DNA of 35,000 nt from Spirulina subsalsa CS-330 (GCF_028330765.1 NZ_JAQMTY010000272.1:1-35000), one strand, 5' to 3'; numbered from the stretch's first letter, positions 1 to 8,359 are shown. Notes: generated from the sequence alone by a model not told the origin. Made by a program: numbers and translations.

Positions 1-2
1 AG

Positions 3-122
3 GATAAATCAATGGCGTTAGTCGTTGAGCCTAGCAACCCTCTGCAACTCTCGTTGTTTGAGTGGATAAATGGTCAGGTAACTGGCTGTTCAGAATCTCC
101 CACTATAGCCCGTAGGGTTTAG
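3..122 (+). pseudogene. tnpB: C-terminal tail of IS200/IS605-type TnpB, cut by the window edge
   Basis: An open frame enters from the left edge and stops at TAG 120-122. It reads ...NPLQLSLFEW... and ends ...GCSESPTIARRV. The GCSESPTI tail followed directly by a hairpin is what I know from cyanobacterial TnpB (OrfB) proteins of IS200/IS605 elements, which are RNA-guided nucleases. Only about 39 codons are visible, so catalytic residues cannot be checked and the gene may be complete outside the window. The call rests on the tail sequence and on the hairpin overlapping the stop codon. Confidence 0.62.
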
Positions 123-136
123 TGGGGGAGTATGTC
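97..136 (+). mobile_element. Right end of an IS200/IS605-like element (hairpin)
   Basis: CTCCCACTA (97-105) and TAGTGGGGGAG (120-130) form an imperfect stem that overlaps the tnpB stop codon, followed by TATGTCAA. Subterminal hairpins of this kind mark the ends of IS200/IS605 elements. In TnpB elements the same stretch forms the 3' part of the guide (omega) RNA. The boundary near 136 is inferred from where DUF4126-like protein sequence starts; the left end lies outside the window. Confidence 0.55.
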
Positions 137-596
137 AATGACGCTTGCGATCGCCGCCACCGTCGAAATCGCCGCCTACTATCTTCCTGCCGTTGATAAT
201 GCTCTGGATCTTGTGGCCATTCCCACCGCGATCGCCATTGGTACAGCCCTCTCCGCCGCCACCTTGGGGGATATTGATCCTGTTTTACAATGGACGATCG
301 CGGCGATCGCTGGCGGCGGCAGCGCGGGGGCAGTGGAAAGCTTCACGAGCGTTACCCGGTTGGCTTCCACCACCATGACCGCTGGGTTAGGGAATTCCGT
401 CTTTTCCTCCGTGGAATTGATCAGTGCGATCGCCCTCTCCCTGCTCGGCCTCTTCGTGCCTCTCCTCGCGGGCATCGTCGTGATCCTCGTGCTGTGGATT
501 GGCATCCGGCAAACCCGTCGCTTCTGGCATCACCGCCGTCGTCAACAGGCCATCCACGCCGAGCAATCCCCATCAACTCCCAACAAAAATCCCTAA
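132..596 (+). pseudogene. DUF4126 membrane protein, 5'-truncated by the IS end
   Basis: The frame gives 154 residues. Residues 8-20 (VEIAAYYLPAVDN) match the middle of DUF4126 proteins as I know them, followed by the Gly/Ala-rich membrane segment IAGGGSAGAVES, a TTAGLGN-like stretch, a long hydrophobic segment (about 95-123) and a basic tail. Family members usually carry about 55 more N-terminal residues with one or two membrane segments. These are missing here, and the sequence before residue 3 belongs to the IS right end. The function of DUF4126 is unknown. A shortened product could still be made from ATG132 or ATG138, because GGGGGAG in the hairpin arm lies just upstream. Confidence 0.7.
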
Positions 597-651
597 AGTG
601 ATCTTAGAATCACCCTAGGGGTAAAGCAGTCTTCAATCAGAGCGGGACAGG

Positions 652-711
652 CAAGGGGCTTAAGCCCCTTGTTTCCCAAGGCTGAGGGTTTCAAGGTCAA
701 ATAGGGTTGCT
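652..711. repeat. Dispersed palindrome repeat, copy A (partial)
   Basis: The 20-bp perfect palindrome CAAGGGGCTTAAGCCCCTTG lies at 652-671. It is followed at 692-711 by a match to the end of the longer element (GTCAAATAGGGTTGCTATA against ATCAAATAGGATTGCTATA at copy B). The left half seen in copies B and D is not recognisable, so this looks like a decayed or partial copy. Confidence 0.7.
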
Positions 712-756
712 ATAAAACGTTTTTAAGGAGCAAGGGGAAGACTCGTTAAACGGAGC

Positions 757-936
757 TTATTTGATATCGAGGAGGCCGTGCCGCACACCATAGAACACAC
801 GCTGGGCTAAGGTGCGATCGAGGACATCTAAGCCATCGCCCTGTTCTTGCAGGATTAACTGCATCCGTTGATGATCGTAACGGGACAGAGTCCGATTGCT
901 GAGGGCTTGCATACTTAATTCGCGAATACTAGTCAT
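757..936 (-). CDS. Small conserved hypothetical protein (59 aa)
   Basis: The protein starts MTSIRELSMQAL and ends in FYGVRHGLLDIK. It looks helical and soluble, with no signal peptide or membrane segment. I chose ATG at 936 because GGGAG sits about nine bases upstream; a GTG at 951 would place that motif inside the gene. I do not recognise a functional family. Its regular amphipathic composition and good ribosome binding site argue for a real gene. It stands alone between the DUF4126 remnant and the divergent kinase gene. Confidence 0.65.
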   Translation of the reverse strand: MTSIRELSMQALSNRTLSRYDHQRMQLILQEQGDGLDVLDRTLAQRVFYGVRHGLLDIK

Positions 937-1179
937 AGTGTTGTCTCCCACCCGATTTTCTAAAAAAGTTGAATACTAAAAACACGGTGTTATGTCGTTG
1001 ATCTCATTATGTCTGACTGTGGGAATCTCAGGGGTGATCTCTCGTCTTCGATCCGCGTGATCTTAAGAAATCATGAGGGTGACTTATAACGATGTAAACC
1101 GTGACACGAATCACCGCCGTCTCCCCCGGTCTCAACCATCCCACACCCTCTAGACTGGCAAGCCCCGCCCATCCTGACC

Positions 1180-2559
1180 ATGAGTTACTGTCTTAATCCC
1201 CTCTGTTCCACCCCTCAAAACCCCAGCAATGCCAATTTTTGCCAACATTGCGGCCACGCCCTCCGCCTCAACCAGCGTTATCGCAGTCTGAAACTCCTCG
1301 GCCAAGGCGGCTTTGGGCGTACCTTCCTAGCCCAGGATGAACACCAACCCACCCCCACCCCCTGCGTCATCAAGCAATTTCACCCCCTGGGGCAACCCCA
1401 CAGCCCCAAAGCTGCCCAACTCTTTCAGCAGGAAGCGGTGCGCTTGGCAGAGTTGGGGCATCATGACCAAATCCCCGCCCTCTATGCCCATTTTGAAGAA
1501 CAGGGCGAACAATACATTGTGCAGCAATATATTGAGGGTCAAAACCTGGCCGAAGAATTTCAGCAAGAGGGGGTATTTTCCGAGGCTCAGGTGCAGGAAT
1601 TGTTGCTGGATCTGTTACCGGTGCTGGCCTTTGTGCATCAGGGCGGGGTGATCCATCGGGATATTAAGCCGGAAAATATCATTCGGCGGCGGTGCGATCG
1701 CCGTCTCATCCTCGTGGATTTTGGGGCGGCGAAATATGCCACGGCGACCGCCTTAGCGCAAACGGGGACAATGATCGGCAGCGCGGAATATACCGCACCG
1801 GAGCAGTTGAAGGGGCGAGCCACCCTCAGCAGCGATCTGTATAGTTTGGGGGTGACCTGTTTGGCGTTGTTAACGGGACTATCTCCCTTTGATTTATTTG
1901 ATGTCCATGAGGATCGCTGGAATTGGCGGGCTTATCTTGATCAGAATCCGGTGGGTGATGGGTTGGGGGCGGTGCTCGATCGCATGGTGGCCAATGCTGT
2001 TAAGGATCGCTGGGGTAAGAGTGAGGAGATTTTAGCCGCTGTGGGGAATCTGTCCGCCGTGCCCACAGGGGACATGTTTCAACCCCTGATCGACCTCTTG
2101 CGCACGGAACAATGGCAGGCGGCGGATGTGGAGACGGGGCGACTGTTGTTGCAGTGGGCGGGGCGCGATCGCGACGGCTGGTTACGCTTAAAAGACGTGG
2201 CGCGTCTCGCCTCGGAGGATCTCGCCGAGTTGGATCGCCTCTGGGTCGAGCAGAGCCATGGTCTATTCGGATTTTCCGTACAGCGGCGCATCTATGAACG
2301 GCTGGGGCGCAATAATCTCTATCACCGTTATCAAACCGTCCGCTGGCAAAAATTTGGGGATATCGTCGGGTGGCGCAGCAGCGATCGCTGGCTGCCCTAC
2401 GCCAAATTAGAATTCCACAGCCACGCCCCCCAAGGCCACCTCCCCCGCCATTGCTTCAACATCACCGGCCGCCGCGCCCAAGTCTGGTTTTACGGTTGGC
2501 CCCACGCCCTCTGGAAAAACGTCACCACCCTGTTCAACACTCTGCCCCCATTCCCCTAA
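1180..2559 (+). CDS. Ser/Thr protein kinase with zinc ribbon and C-terminal GUN4 domain
   Basis: This 459-residue protein has three parts. Cys4, Cys9, Cys21 and Cys24 form a short zinc-ribbon motif typical of cyanobacterial Spk kinases. A Hanks-type kinase domain follows (about 34-285), with Gly loop GQGGFG at 41-46, Lys65, HRDIKPEN at 159-166 and DFG at 180-182, so it should be active. Residues about 302-440 are a GUN4 domain: W312, AADVET, LWVEQSHGLFGFSVQ, VGWR and HLPRHCFN are its landmarks. GUN4 binds protoporphyrin IX and Mg-protoporphyrin and stimulates Mg chelatase, so the fusion may link tetrapyrrole state to phosphorylation; that link is inference. No membrane segment is seen, so it is probably cytoplasmic. 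Confidence 0.93.
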   Translation: MSYCLNPLCSTPQNPSNANFCQHCGHALRLNQRYRSLKLLGQGGFGRTFLAQDEHQPTPTPCVIKQFHPLGQPHSPKAAQLFQQEAVRLAELGHHDQIPALYAHFEEQGEQYIVQQYIEGQNLAEEFQQEGVFSEAQVQELLLDLLPVLAFVHQGGVIHRDIKPENIIRRRCDRRLILVDFGAAKYATATALAQTGTMIGSAEYTAPEQLKGRATLSSDLYSLGVTCLALLTGLSPFDLFDVHEDRWNWRAYLDQNPVGDGLGAVLDRMVANAVKDRWGKSEEILAAVGNLSAVPTGDMFQPLIDLLRTEQWQAADVETGRLLLQWAGRDRDGWLRLKDVARLASEDLAELDRLWVEQSHGLFGFSVQRRIYERLGRNNLYHRYQTVRWQKFGDIVGWRSSDRWLPYAKLEFHSHAPQGHLPRHCFNITGRRAQVWFYGWPHALWKNVTTLFNTLPPFP

Positions 2560-2636
2560 CAGCAAGCCGATCCATCCTTCAGCACCGCACCGGATTCAGC
2601 GCCTCTCTCTCATTTTGAAAACCCTGCATCGATCGA

Positions 2637-4373
2637 TTACTGAAAGGGTAAAAACGGAATCACAATCACAAATTGAGTCCCCTGACCTGGCTGTGAATCA
2701 CACCAAATTTCGCCCCCATGTTTATCCACGATGATTTGATGACAAATAGACAATCCAAGTCCCGTGCCTTTCCCAACAGTTTTGGTCGTAAAAAATGGAT
2801 CAAAAAGTCGTTTGCTAATCGATTCATCAATACCTGAACCATTGTCTGCGATCGTAATCTTAAGCCATTTTTCATGATCTTTAAAAATTGCACTCGTCGG
2901 GATCACCTCTGCCTTTAATTCCTCGTGAGAGCAGACTTGAGTATGAATATTAATCCATAACTCAGTAGTTTTACGCTCCGTAGCCGATTGAGCCTGATAC
3001 AACGTATCTAACGCATCAATCGCATTCACCAAAATATTCATGAATACTTGATTAAGCTGTCCCGGATAACAATACAATAACGGAAGATCCGTATAGTGCT
3101 TGTGGATTGTGATGGCAGGGCGATCGGAATGAGCTTTGAGACGACTTTGTAAAATCATTAACGTGCTATCCATACCATCATGAATATTAGCTTCCTTTTG
3201 TTCCGCCTCATCTAATCGTGAAAAGGTGCGCAAAGATAGTACAATTTCACGAATTCGCTTCGCCCCTACCTGCATCGAGTCCAGCGCTTCCGTTAGATCC
3301 TGCTGCAAAAAATCTAATTCTAATTCGGCTTGGAGTTTAACCACATCCGGATGGGGTTGGGGATGATGATGTTCATAACATTGAATCAACGCCAATAAAT
3401 CTTGCACATACCGTGACACATGGGTCAAATTTCCAAAAATAAAATTCACGGGATTATTAATTTCATGGGCAACCCCTGCGACCAACTGCCCTAAACTCGA
3501 TAATTTTTCTGTTTGAATTAATTGACTTTGGGTTTTCTTCAGGTACACCAAGGTCTCGTTTAATTGCCTATTTGCTTCAACTAATTCATTCGTTCGTCCT
3601 TGCACCTTCTCTTCTAACGAATTATGAACTTCTTTCAGATGATTCGCCATCGTATTAAATTCATGGGCGAGAGCTTCGATTTCATCTCCAGTTTGAATAT
3701 CAACATGCTGATCGAATTGCCCTGACGCAATTTCTTGAGTTTTACGCTTTAATGTTCTGATTGATGTGCTAATCGGTACAAACGTAAACTTAAATTGCAA
3801 AAAAACAATGAATACTGCAACAATCACACCACTATAGCGAGCAATGTTAAGCCAAAATGTCAGGTCATCAAAATACTGATCATTTTTATCTTCTTGGGCA
3901 ATTAAGATTTGATTGATTGAATCGAGTGCGTCAATAAATTGAGCTTTATTTTGATCAATATAAGAGATTTTTTGTGCTAAGGATGTAAGCTGAATCCCAT
4001 TATGATACTCTTGATTAGGAATGGTAAGTAAATTCTGATGCTGTTGCAATAAGGGGTCAACTAGATCCGGATCTTGCAACAATGTTTCCAGTCTTTTTAG
4101 ATTTTTCCAGATATTTTTTTGATCATCCGGTAGCATCTTGATCATGGATGCCTGATTAGGATTTAAAAGTAAGCTGTTTTTCAAGTTAGAGACTTCATCT
4201 CGAATTTGAACTTCTAGCATATCCACCACATCCAAGGCTTCATCTGTAATATCATCACGGTCTTCAAAACTCTCTTGTAGAGATTTTCCTAAAAAAGTGC
4301 TGCCACCAATAAAAGCAACAATAATTGCAATCACTGAAAGTGAAGAGAGTAAAAACTTTGTTTCAATTTTCAT
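2637..4373 (-). CDS. Membrane sensor histidine kinase with HAMP domain
   Basis: This is a 578-residue two-component sensor. TM1 lies at about 8-29, a periplasmic helical sensor region at 30-178 and TM2 at 179-199. HAMP follows (about 200-252), then a coiled coil (250-290). The dimerisation domain has phospho-acceptor His303 in VAHEINNP. The ATPase domain shows the N box near 443-455 ([13 protein letters not shown]), DNGSG at 510-514, LFDPFFTT and GKGTGLGL at 534-541. All catalytic motifs are intact. No response regulator lies next to it. The gene is visibly more AT-rich than its neighbours and has no HIP1 octamer. Its ATG overlaps the end of a truncated upstream frame by 11 bases. Confidence 0.93.
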   Translation of the reverse strand: MKIETKFLLSSLSVIAIIVAFIGGSTFLGKSLQESFEDRDDITDEALDVVDMLEVQIRDEVSNLKNSLLLNPNQASMIKMLPDDQKNIWKNLKRLETLLQDPDLVDPLLQQHQNLLTIPNQEYHNGIQLTSLAQKISYIDQNKAQFIDALDSINQILIAQEDKNDQYFDDLTFWLNIARYSGVIVAVFIVFLQFKFTFVPISTSIRTLKRKTQEIASGQFDQHVDIQTGDEIEALAHEFNTMANHLKEVHNSLEEKVQGRTNELVEANRQLNETLVYLKKTQSQLIQTEKLSSLGQLVAGVAHEINNPVNFIFGNLTHVSRYVQDLLALIQCYEHHHPQPHPDVVKLQAELELDFLQQDLTEALDSMQVGAKRIREIVLSLRTFSRLDEAEQKEANIHDGMDSTLMILQSRLKAHSDRPAITIHKHYTDLPLLYCYPGQLNQVFMNILVNAIDALDTLYQAQSATERKTTELWINIHTQVCSHEELKAEVIPTSAIFKDHEKWLKITIADNGSGIDESISKRLFDPFFTTKTVGKGTGLGLSICHQIIVDKHGGEIWCDSQPGQGTQFVIVIPFLPFQ

Positions 4374-4599
4374 GACGATTCATTGGAATCTGTTGTTTGA
4401 GGATTTTTGTGATGCCTTTACAGATAAACAATAATCTGTGATCTTTTTGTAAGGTTTGAATATATCGAACAATTGTGAAAATGCTGTGAATGCCTGATCT
4501 GAAACGAGTGAATTTTTCGGCACGGTGAAATTCGTCAAAAGCTTGCCGGACTGCTTCCGGGGAGGACAGAAAAATTAAGGCTTGCTGAATGCCTTCTCT
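4363..4599 (-). pseudogene. 3' remnant of an unidentified gene upstream of the histidine kinase
   Basis: A minus-strand frame with no internal stop and no early start codon reads REGIQQALIFLSS..., continues with ...SGIHSIFTIVRYIQTLQK... and ends ...MNRHEN, with its TGA at 4363-4365 inside the start of the histidine kinase gene. Such an 11-base overlap is typical of co-translated partners, so this is probably the tail of the kinase's former operon partner. The frame is closed by a stop just upstream of 4599, right beside the repeat that begins near 4620. I do not recognise the family. Confidence 0.5.
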
Positions 4600-4619
4600 T
4601 CAGTGACGCTACGGCTCAT

Positions 4620-4711
4620 GTAGCGATCCTAAATCAATCGGAGATCTGATCTCCTCATCAACAAGGGGCTTAAGCCCCTTGCCTGTTCATGAATCAAATA
4701 GGATTGCTATA
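4620..4711. repeat. MITE-like two-palindrome element, copy B
   Basis: The element has imperfect terminal inverted repeats (TAGCGATCCTA at the left; TAGCAATCCTA on the other strand at the right). Inside are two palindromes: GGAGATCTGATCTCC at 4640-4654 and CAAGGGGCTTAAGCCCCTTG at 4662-4681. It is nearly identical over about 92 bp to the inverted copy at 34117-34209. It has no coding capacity. TA-bounded ends of this type recall IS630-class termini, but the parent element is not in the window. Confidence 0.8.
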
Positions 4712-4786
4712 CATCACCCAAGGTGCAAGTCTGGATCTATCAGGAGTGGGCCAGAGGCTCACACGCTACCGTTTCCTCTCCCGTGG

Positions 4787-5212
4787 TCAGGACTGTTGTG
4801 CTCGTGATCTGCTGGATTGTGCGAGGGTGTGCAGGGCGGCGATCGCTGTTTCGGCCTGATCACAGGGCACAAAAATATGGTCGTGAAAATAGCCTGCGAT
4901 CACGTTGGCACTGATGTTGTATTGGGTGAGTTGAGTAGCGATCGCCGCCGTTAACCCCACGGCATCTAGACTGGAATGGACGGTTACGGTAATCCCGCAA
5001 AACACGGATTCATAGGGGAGGTGCTGCTCCTCTGCTTTTGCCCTGGGAATCACGAGGGTGAGGCCTTCCCGCTCTTGCAGGGCGGCGATCGGCTCTAGGT
5101 CTGCGCGATCGCCGTACTGCGCCCCCTCAAAAGTGCAAAACACATATTCTCCGTCGATTAATTCCGGAGCGAGCGATCGCAATAATGTTTCAAAATCCCG
5201 TTCACCGCTCAT
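4787..5212 (-). CDS. ACT-domain protein (ACT_3/DUF2241 type)
   Basis: The 141-residue protein begins MSGERDFETLLRSL and carries the motif LIDGEYVFCTFEG, followed by a second half with VHSSLDAVGLTAAIA and YNISANVIAGYFHDHIFVP. This is the two-lobed ACT arrangement found in small stand-alone proteins. ACT domains bind amino acids or similar small ligands. The partner and ligand of this protein are unknown. It lies downstream of mtnD on the same strand with about 80 bases between, so co-transcription with the methionine-salvage genes is possible but not shown. Confidence 0.85.
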   Translation of the reverse strand: MSGERDFETLLRSLAPELIDGEYVFCTFEGAQYGDRADLEPIAALQEREGLTLVIPRAKAEEQHLPYESVFCGITVTVHSSLDAVGLTAAIATQLTQYNISANVIAGYFHDHIFVPCDQAETAIAALHTLAQSSRSRAQQS

Positions 5213-5294
5213 CGATACCTTCTGAAATGAGTGAGCGATCGCCCATGATCACCTGACCGATCTATTCGTAATCGAAAATAAGAAATTATCAAGA

Positions 5295-5837
5295 TTAACG
5301 AGTCAGAACCAGAGCAGGATCATGATATTCTGCATCAATATTTGACCCGGTATAGTGAGGAACCCAGCCCTCAGTATTGGAAAAAATCCGAATCGCTTTT
5401 ACATTCGGTTCACACCCTGCATCAAACCAATGTTTTGTCCCTTGGGGCACTGAAATTAAATCCCCCGCCGTACAGAGGATATTAAACACCGGCTCATCGT
5501 CTAAATTAAACCAAAATAACCCCTGACCTTCCACAAAAAAGCGCACTTCAGCTTCGGCGTGGGTATGTTCGGCGAGAAACTTTTCTCGGATCGCGGGGTA
5601 GTTTTCAATACCGCTGTGAATATTCACCACGTCCGCCGTTTGATAACCATGGGCGGCCATGTAGGAGTCAAGAACATCACGATAGGCGGCGAGGATTTCC
5701 GCTGGGTTGGCGGTTTGGCTGAGTTGGGCGGGGGTGTCCCACTGGGCGAAGGTGATGCCGTGGGACTGGAGAAAGGCGGTGATGTCGGTGATGGCGGTGA
5801 GTTTGAGATGGGTTTGAGGTTGGACGAGTTGAGTCAT
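5295..5837 (-). CDS. mtnD: Acireductone dioxygenase
   Basis: A cupin enzyme of methionine salvage that oxidises acireductone; the Fe form gives 2-keto-4-methylthiobutyrate and formate. From the ATG at 5837 the protein has 180 residues, the usual size. The metal ligands are His91, His93 and Glu97 in EHTHAEAEVRFF, and His136 in GTKHWFDAG. The longer frame from 5891 would run into the end of mtnB and adds no family sequence, so the MTQLVQPQ start is preferred. It lies 28 bases downstream of mtnB on the same strand, implying one transcript. Confidence 0.93.
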   Translation of the reverse strand: MTQLVQPQTHLKLTAITDITAFLQSHGITFAQWDTPAQLSQTANPAEILAAYRDVLDSYMAAHGYQTADVVNIHSGIENYPAIREKFLAEHTHAEAEVRFFVEGQGLFWFNLDDEPVFNILCTAGDLISVPQGTKHWFDAGCEPNVKAIRIFSNTEGWVPHYTGSNIDAEYHDPALVLTR

Positions 5838-5865
5838 GGTGATGGTGGACGTTGTTCGGCGTAAT

Positions 5866-6489
5866 TTAAGACTTAATTTTGAGTAATTCAAGTTCGCATT
5901 CTAGCAAAAATTCCCACACTTCTAAATGGCGTTTGGCGGTGGCGAAGTCCTGCCCCCACGCATAGAGTCCATGTTTCGCAATTAAGAGACCGTAATTGTT
6001 TAATTCAGCACGGCGGGCCGTGAAGCGATCGCACAATGTCACCATATCCTGCTGATTCGCAAAAATCGGTAACTGAATCGCTGTATCGTGGGTTTGATGG
6101 CCTTCAATTCCCTTAATCACTTCGTATCCTGTAAACGAGATTTGCTGTGGGGATAAAAACAAATCTGATAAAATCGTCGCTGCCACCGAATGGGTATGTA
6201 AAACTGTCATGACATCCGGAAATTCACGATATAAAAAACAATGAATTAACGTCTCCGCCGAGGGTTTGACCGCAGCAAATTCCGGCAGCGGTTGGCCGTC
6301 TAAATCAACCTGCAAAAAATCCTCAACCCTAAACTGAGACTTATCCACCCCACTGCGGGAAATAACCACATCCCCCGCCTCGTTGCGATAGGAATAGTTT
6401 GTCGAAGTGGCGGGGGATTTGCCTTGGGCGTGAAGTTGGGCGATCAGGGTGCAGAGTTGGTGGGATTGGGACGGCATATCTATGGACAT
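5866..6489 (-). CDS. mtnB: Methylthioribulose-1-phosphate dehydratase
   Basis: A class II aldolase-fold zinc enzyme that dehydrates 5-methylthioribulose 1-phosphate. SPATSTNYSYRN near the start, the zinc motif HTHSVAAT and the C-terminal part with HGLYAWGQDFATAKRHLE are typical of MtnB. ATG at 6489 gives about 207 residues; ATG at 6477 is also possible, and neither has a strong ribosome binding site. It is followed by mtnD. The phosphatase-enolase gene mtnC, often in the same cluster, is not present in this window. Confidence 0.92.
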   Translation of the reverse strand: MSIDMPSQSHQLCTLIAQLHAQGKSPATSTNYSYRNEAGDVVISRSGVDKSQFRVEDFLQVDLDGQPLPEFAAVKPSAETLIHCFLYREFPDVMTVLHTHSVAATILSDLFLSPQQISFTGYEVIKGIEGHQTHDTAIQLPIFANQQDMVTLCDRFTARRAELNNYGLLIAKHGLYAWGQDFATAKRHLEVWEFLLECELELLKIKS

Positions 6490-6674
6490 TGGCAAGGCAG
6501 CGGCAACGGCAACCGCAAAATTTTTTGCTTCAAAATTGTAACAGGATTAACAATTGTTGGATTGCTCAAGATTTCTGCGGGGAACTCGCCACGATTCACC
6601 ATGAACCGGAGTTTGATTTGTTAGAATCAGAGCTTAAATTTTTGCCCCCCCATTGGACTGCAATCCGAGGCCCT

Positions 6675-7931
6675 ATGAACAAGCCGCGCAAGTCTCAGCA
6701 CATCGTCCTCACCTCCCACCCCAGCATCAAAAATAAACCCCTCCCTATCCATTGGGGCAACCCTGATCCAGGGCAGCGGGGGCCGGTAATTGGCAGTCTC
6801 ACCGATCAAATTCACCGCAATGTCATCGGCACTCATTCCGGCTCCTATGCGGTCTATCGGGCGTTGGCGGTGGCCAGTGGCTCCCTCCAGGCGGATCATC
6901 GTGCGGACTTGACCCACACCTCGCCGATTGTGCCCGTGGGCCCCTATCCCAGTTGGAGCGACCCCGAAAAGATTGTGTCCCTTGATCCCTTTGGGGCGGT
7001 GGTGGACGAGGTCTACAGCGAATTGATCGCCAAGGGGTACGACCTTCGCCCAACGATCGCGATCACGAAGGCCCAAATCAACCTCCCGGAAATTCAGGCG
7101 ATGGTGACTCAGGGTCACATCTGCGTTGATGGTGCGATCGTCAAAACCGGGGGCAGTTTGGCGGTGACGAAGGTGGCGATCGATCCGGTGTGGTATTTGC
7201 CGGGGATTGCGCAACGCTTGGGGGTGGAAACAGCGGTGCTGCGGCGATCGCTCTTTCAGCAAACCGGAGGAATGTTCCCGGAACTGGTGACGCGCCCGGA
7301 TTTGGAGATTTTCTTACCCCCCATCGGCGGGATGACGGTGTATGTGTTGGGAGATTTGGCGGCGATCGCTGATCCCACGCGGCCCGTGGCGGTGCGGGTT
7401 CACGATGAATGCAATGGGTCGGATGTGTTCGGCTCGGATATCTGCACCTGTCGCCCCTATCTCGTCCACGGCATTGAAGTCTGCATCACAACGGCCCAAG
7501 CCGGGGGCGCAGGGGTGATTGTCTACAATCGCAAGGAGGGGCGGGCCTTGGGTGAGGTGACGAAGTTCCTGGTGTACAACGCTCGTAAACGTCAAGCGGG
7601 GGGCGATCGCGCCGATGCCTATTTCAACCGCACGGAATGCGTCGCGGGGGTTCAGGATATGCGCTTTCAGGAACTCATGCCCGATGTGCTCCATTGGCTC
7701 GGCATCACCCGCATCGATCGCTGGGTGTCGATGAGTAATCTTAAATATGATGCGATCGCCTCAACAGGCATCGAAATCATCGAACGAGTCCCCATCCCCG
7801 ACCACTACATCCCCGACGATGCCCGCGTCGAAATCGCCGCCAAAACCGCCGCCGGCTACTACACCGACGGCGAAACCCCCACCCCCGACACCCTCAACAC
7901 CATCAGCGGCCGCAACCTCCAAGATTATTAA
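6675..7931 (+). CDS. GTP cyclohydrolase II-like protein (Urc1 type)
   Basis: The protein has 418 residues from ATG6675, which has GAGG six bases upstream; the frame stays open further upstream but that part overlaps mtnB and looks non-coding. The C-terminal half matches RibA: the zinc cysteines in HDEC...DICTC and the loop NRKEGRALGEVTKF. The N-terminal half (GQRGPVIGSLTD, NVIGTHSGSYAVYRALAV, IVSLDPFGAVV) is not in normal RibA but is what I know from Urc1-type proteins of the URC uracil-degradation pathway. The substrate here is uncertain; it may act outside riboflavin synthesis. No other URC gene is adjacent. Confidence 0.8.
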   Translation: MNKPRKSQHIVLTSHPSIKNKPLPIHWGNPDPGQRGPVIGSLTDQIHRNVIGTHSGSYAVYRALAVASGSLQADHRADLTHTSPIVPVGPYPSWSDPEKIVSLDPFGAVVDEVYSELIAKGYDLRPTIAITKAQINLPEIQAMVTQGHICVDGAIVKTGGSLAVTKVAIDPVWYLPGIAQRLGVETAVLRRSLFQQTGGMFPELVTRPDLEIFLPPIGGMTVYVLGDLAAIADPTRPVAVRVHDECNGSDVFGSDICTCRPYLVHGIEVCITTAQAGGAGVIVYNRKEGRALGEVTKFLVYNARKRQAGGDRADAYFNRTECVAGVQDMRFQELMPDVLHWLGITRIDRWVSMSNLKYDAIASTGIEIIERVPIPDHYIPDDARVEIAAKTAAGYYTDGETPTPDTLNTISGRNLQDY

Positions 7932-7936
7932 TCGTT

Positions 7937-8359
7937 ATGAGTACCGAAAAACTAAAAATCCAAAATTTTGCCGGACTCAAAGACGTTGAAATAGAAATCA
8001 AAAAAATCAACATCTTCATCGGCCCTCAAGCCAGCGGCAAGAGTGTCATCGCTAAACTTCTTTTTTATTTCAAGGGAATTTTTAATGACATTATTAAGTA
8101 CGGAAAAACATCAAAAAACAAAAGAGATTTTGACAAAAAGATCAAAGATAAGTTTGAAAACTACTTCCCGGCTTACACATGGAAAAACAATGAATTTCAT
8201 CTTTACTATGTAATAAATAATGAATTCATTTGCATTGAGAAATATCACAAAATCATCAGAAATTTTTGTTTCTGTAACTTGAGTCTGACACCTTTGGGAC
8301 AATCCTTAGATTTTCGCTTGTATAGTTCAAGCGTATCGGTATACCCCTTGTATTCATAA
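7937..8359 (+). pseudogene. Truncated AAA ATPase, N-terminal part only
   Basis: The first 100 or so residues are the start of an SMC/OLD-like AAA ATPase: LKIQNFAGLKDVEIEIKKIN followed by the Walker A motif IGPQASGKS near residue 32. Such ATPases are usually 400 residues or more, with signature, Walker B and often a TOPRIM domain, none of which is present. From about 8245 onward the other strand reads as a different gene (the integrase-like remnant), so the frame to 8359 is a fusion across a deletion junction. The AT-rich composition contrasts with the gene before it, which ends only five bases upstream. Related ATPases are common in defence islands; that role is inference. Confidence 0.7.

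Noticed and set aside
2380..4838. Absence of HIP1 octamers as proof of horizontal transfer
   Set aside because: The prs region also lacks the octamer for about 2 kb although it is core genome, so absence alone is weak evidence.
6399..6674. Upstream extension of the GTP cyclohydrolase II-like frame
   Set aside because: Overlaps mtnB on the other strand, composition is unlike protein, and ATG6675 has a good GAGG motif and matches the family start.
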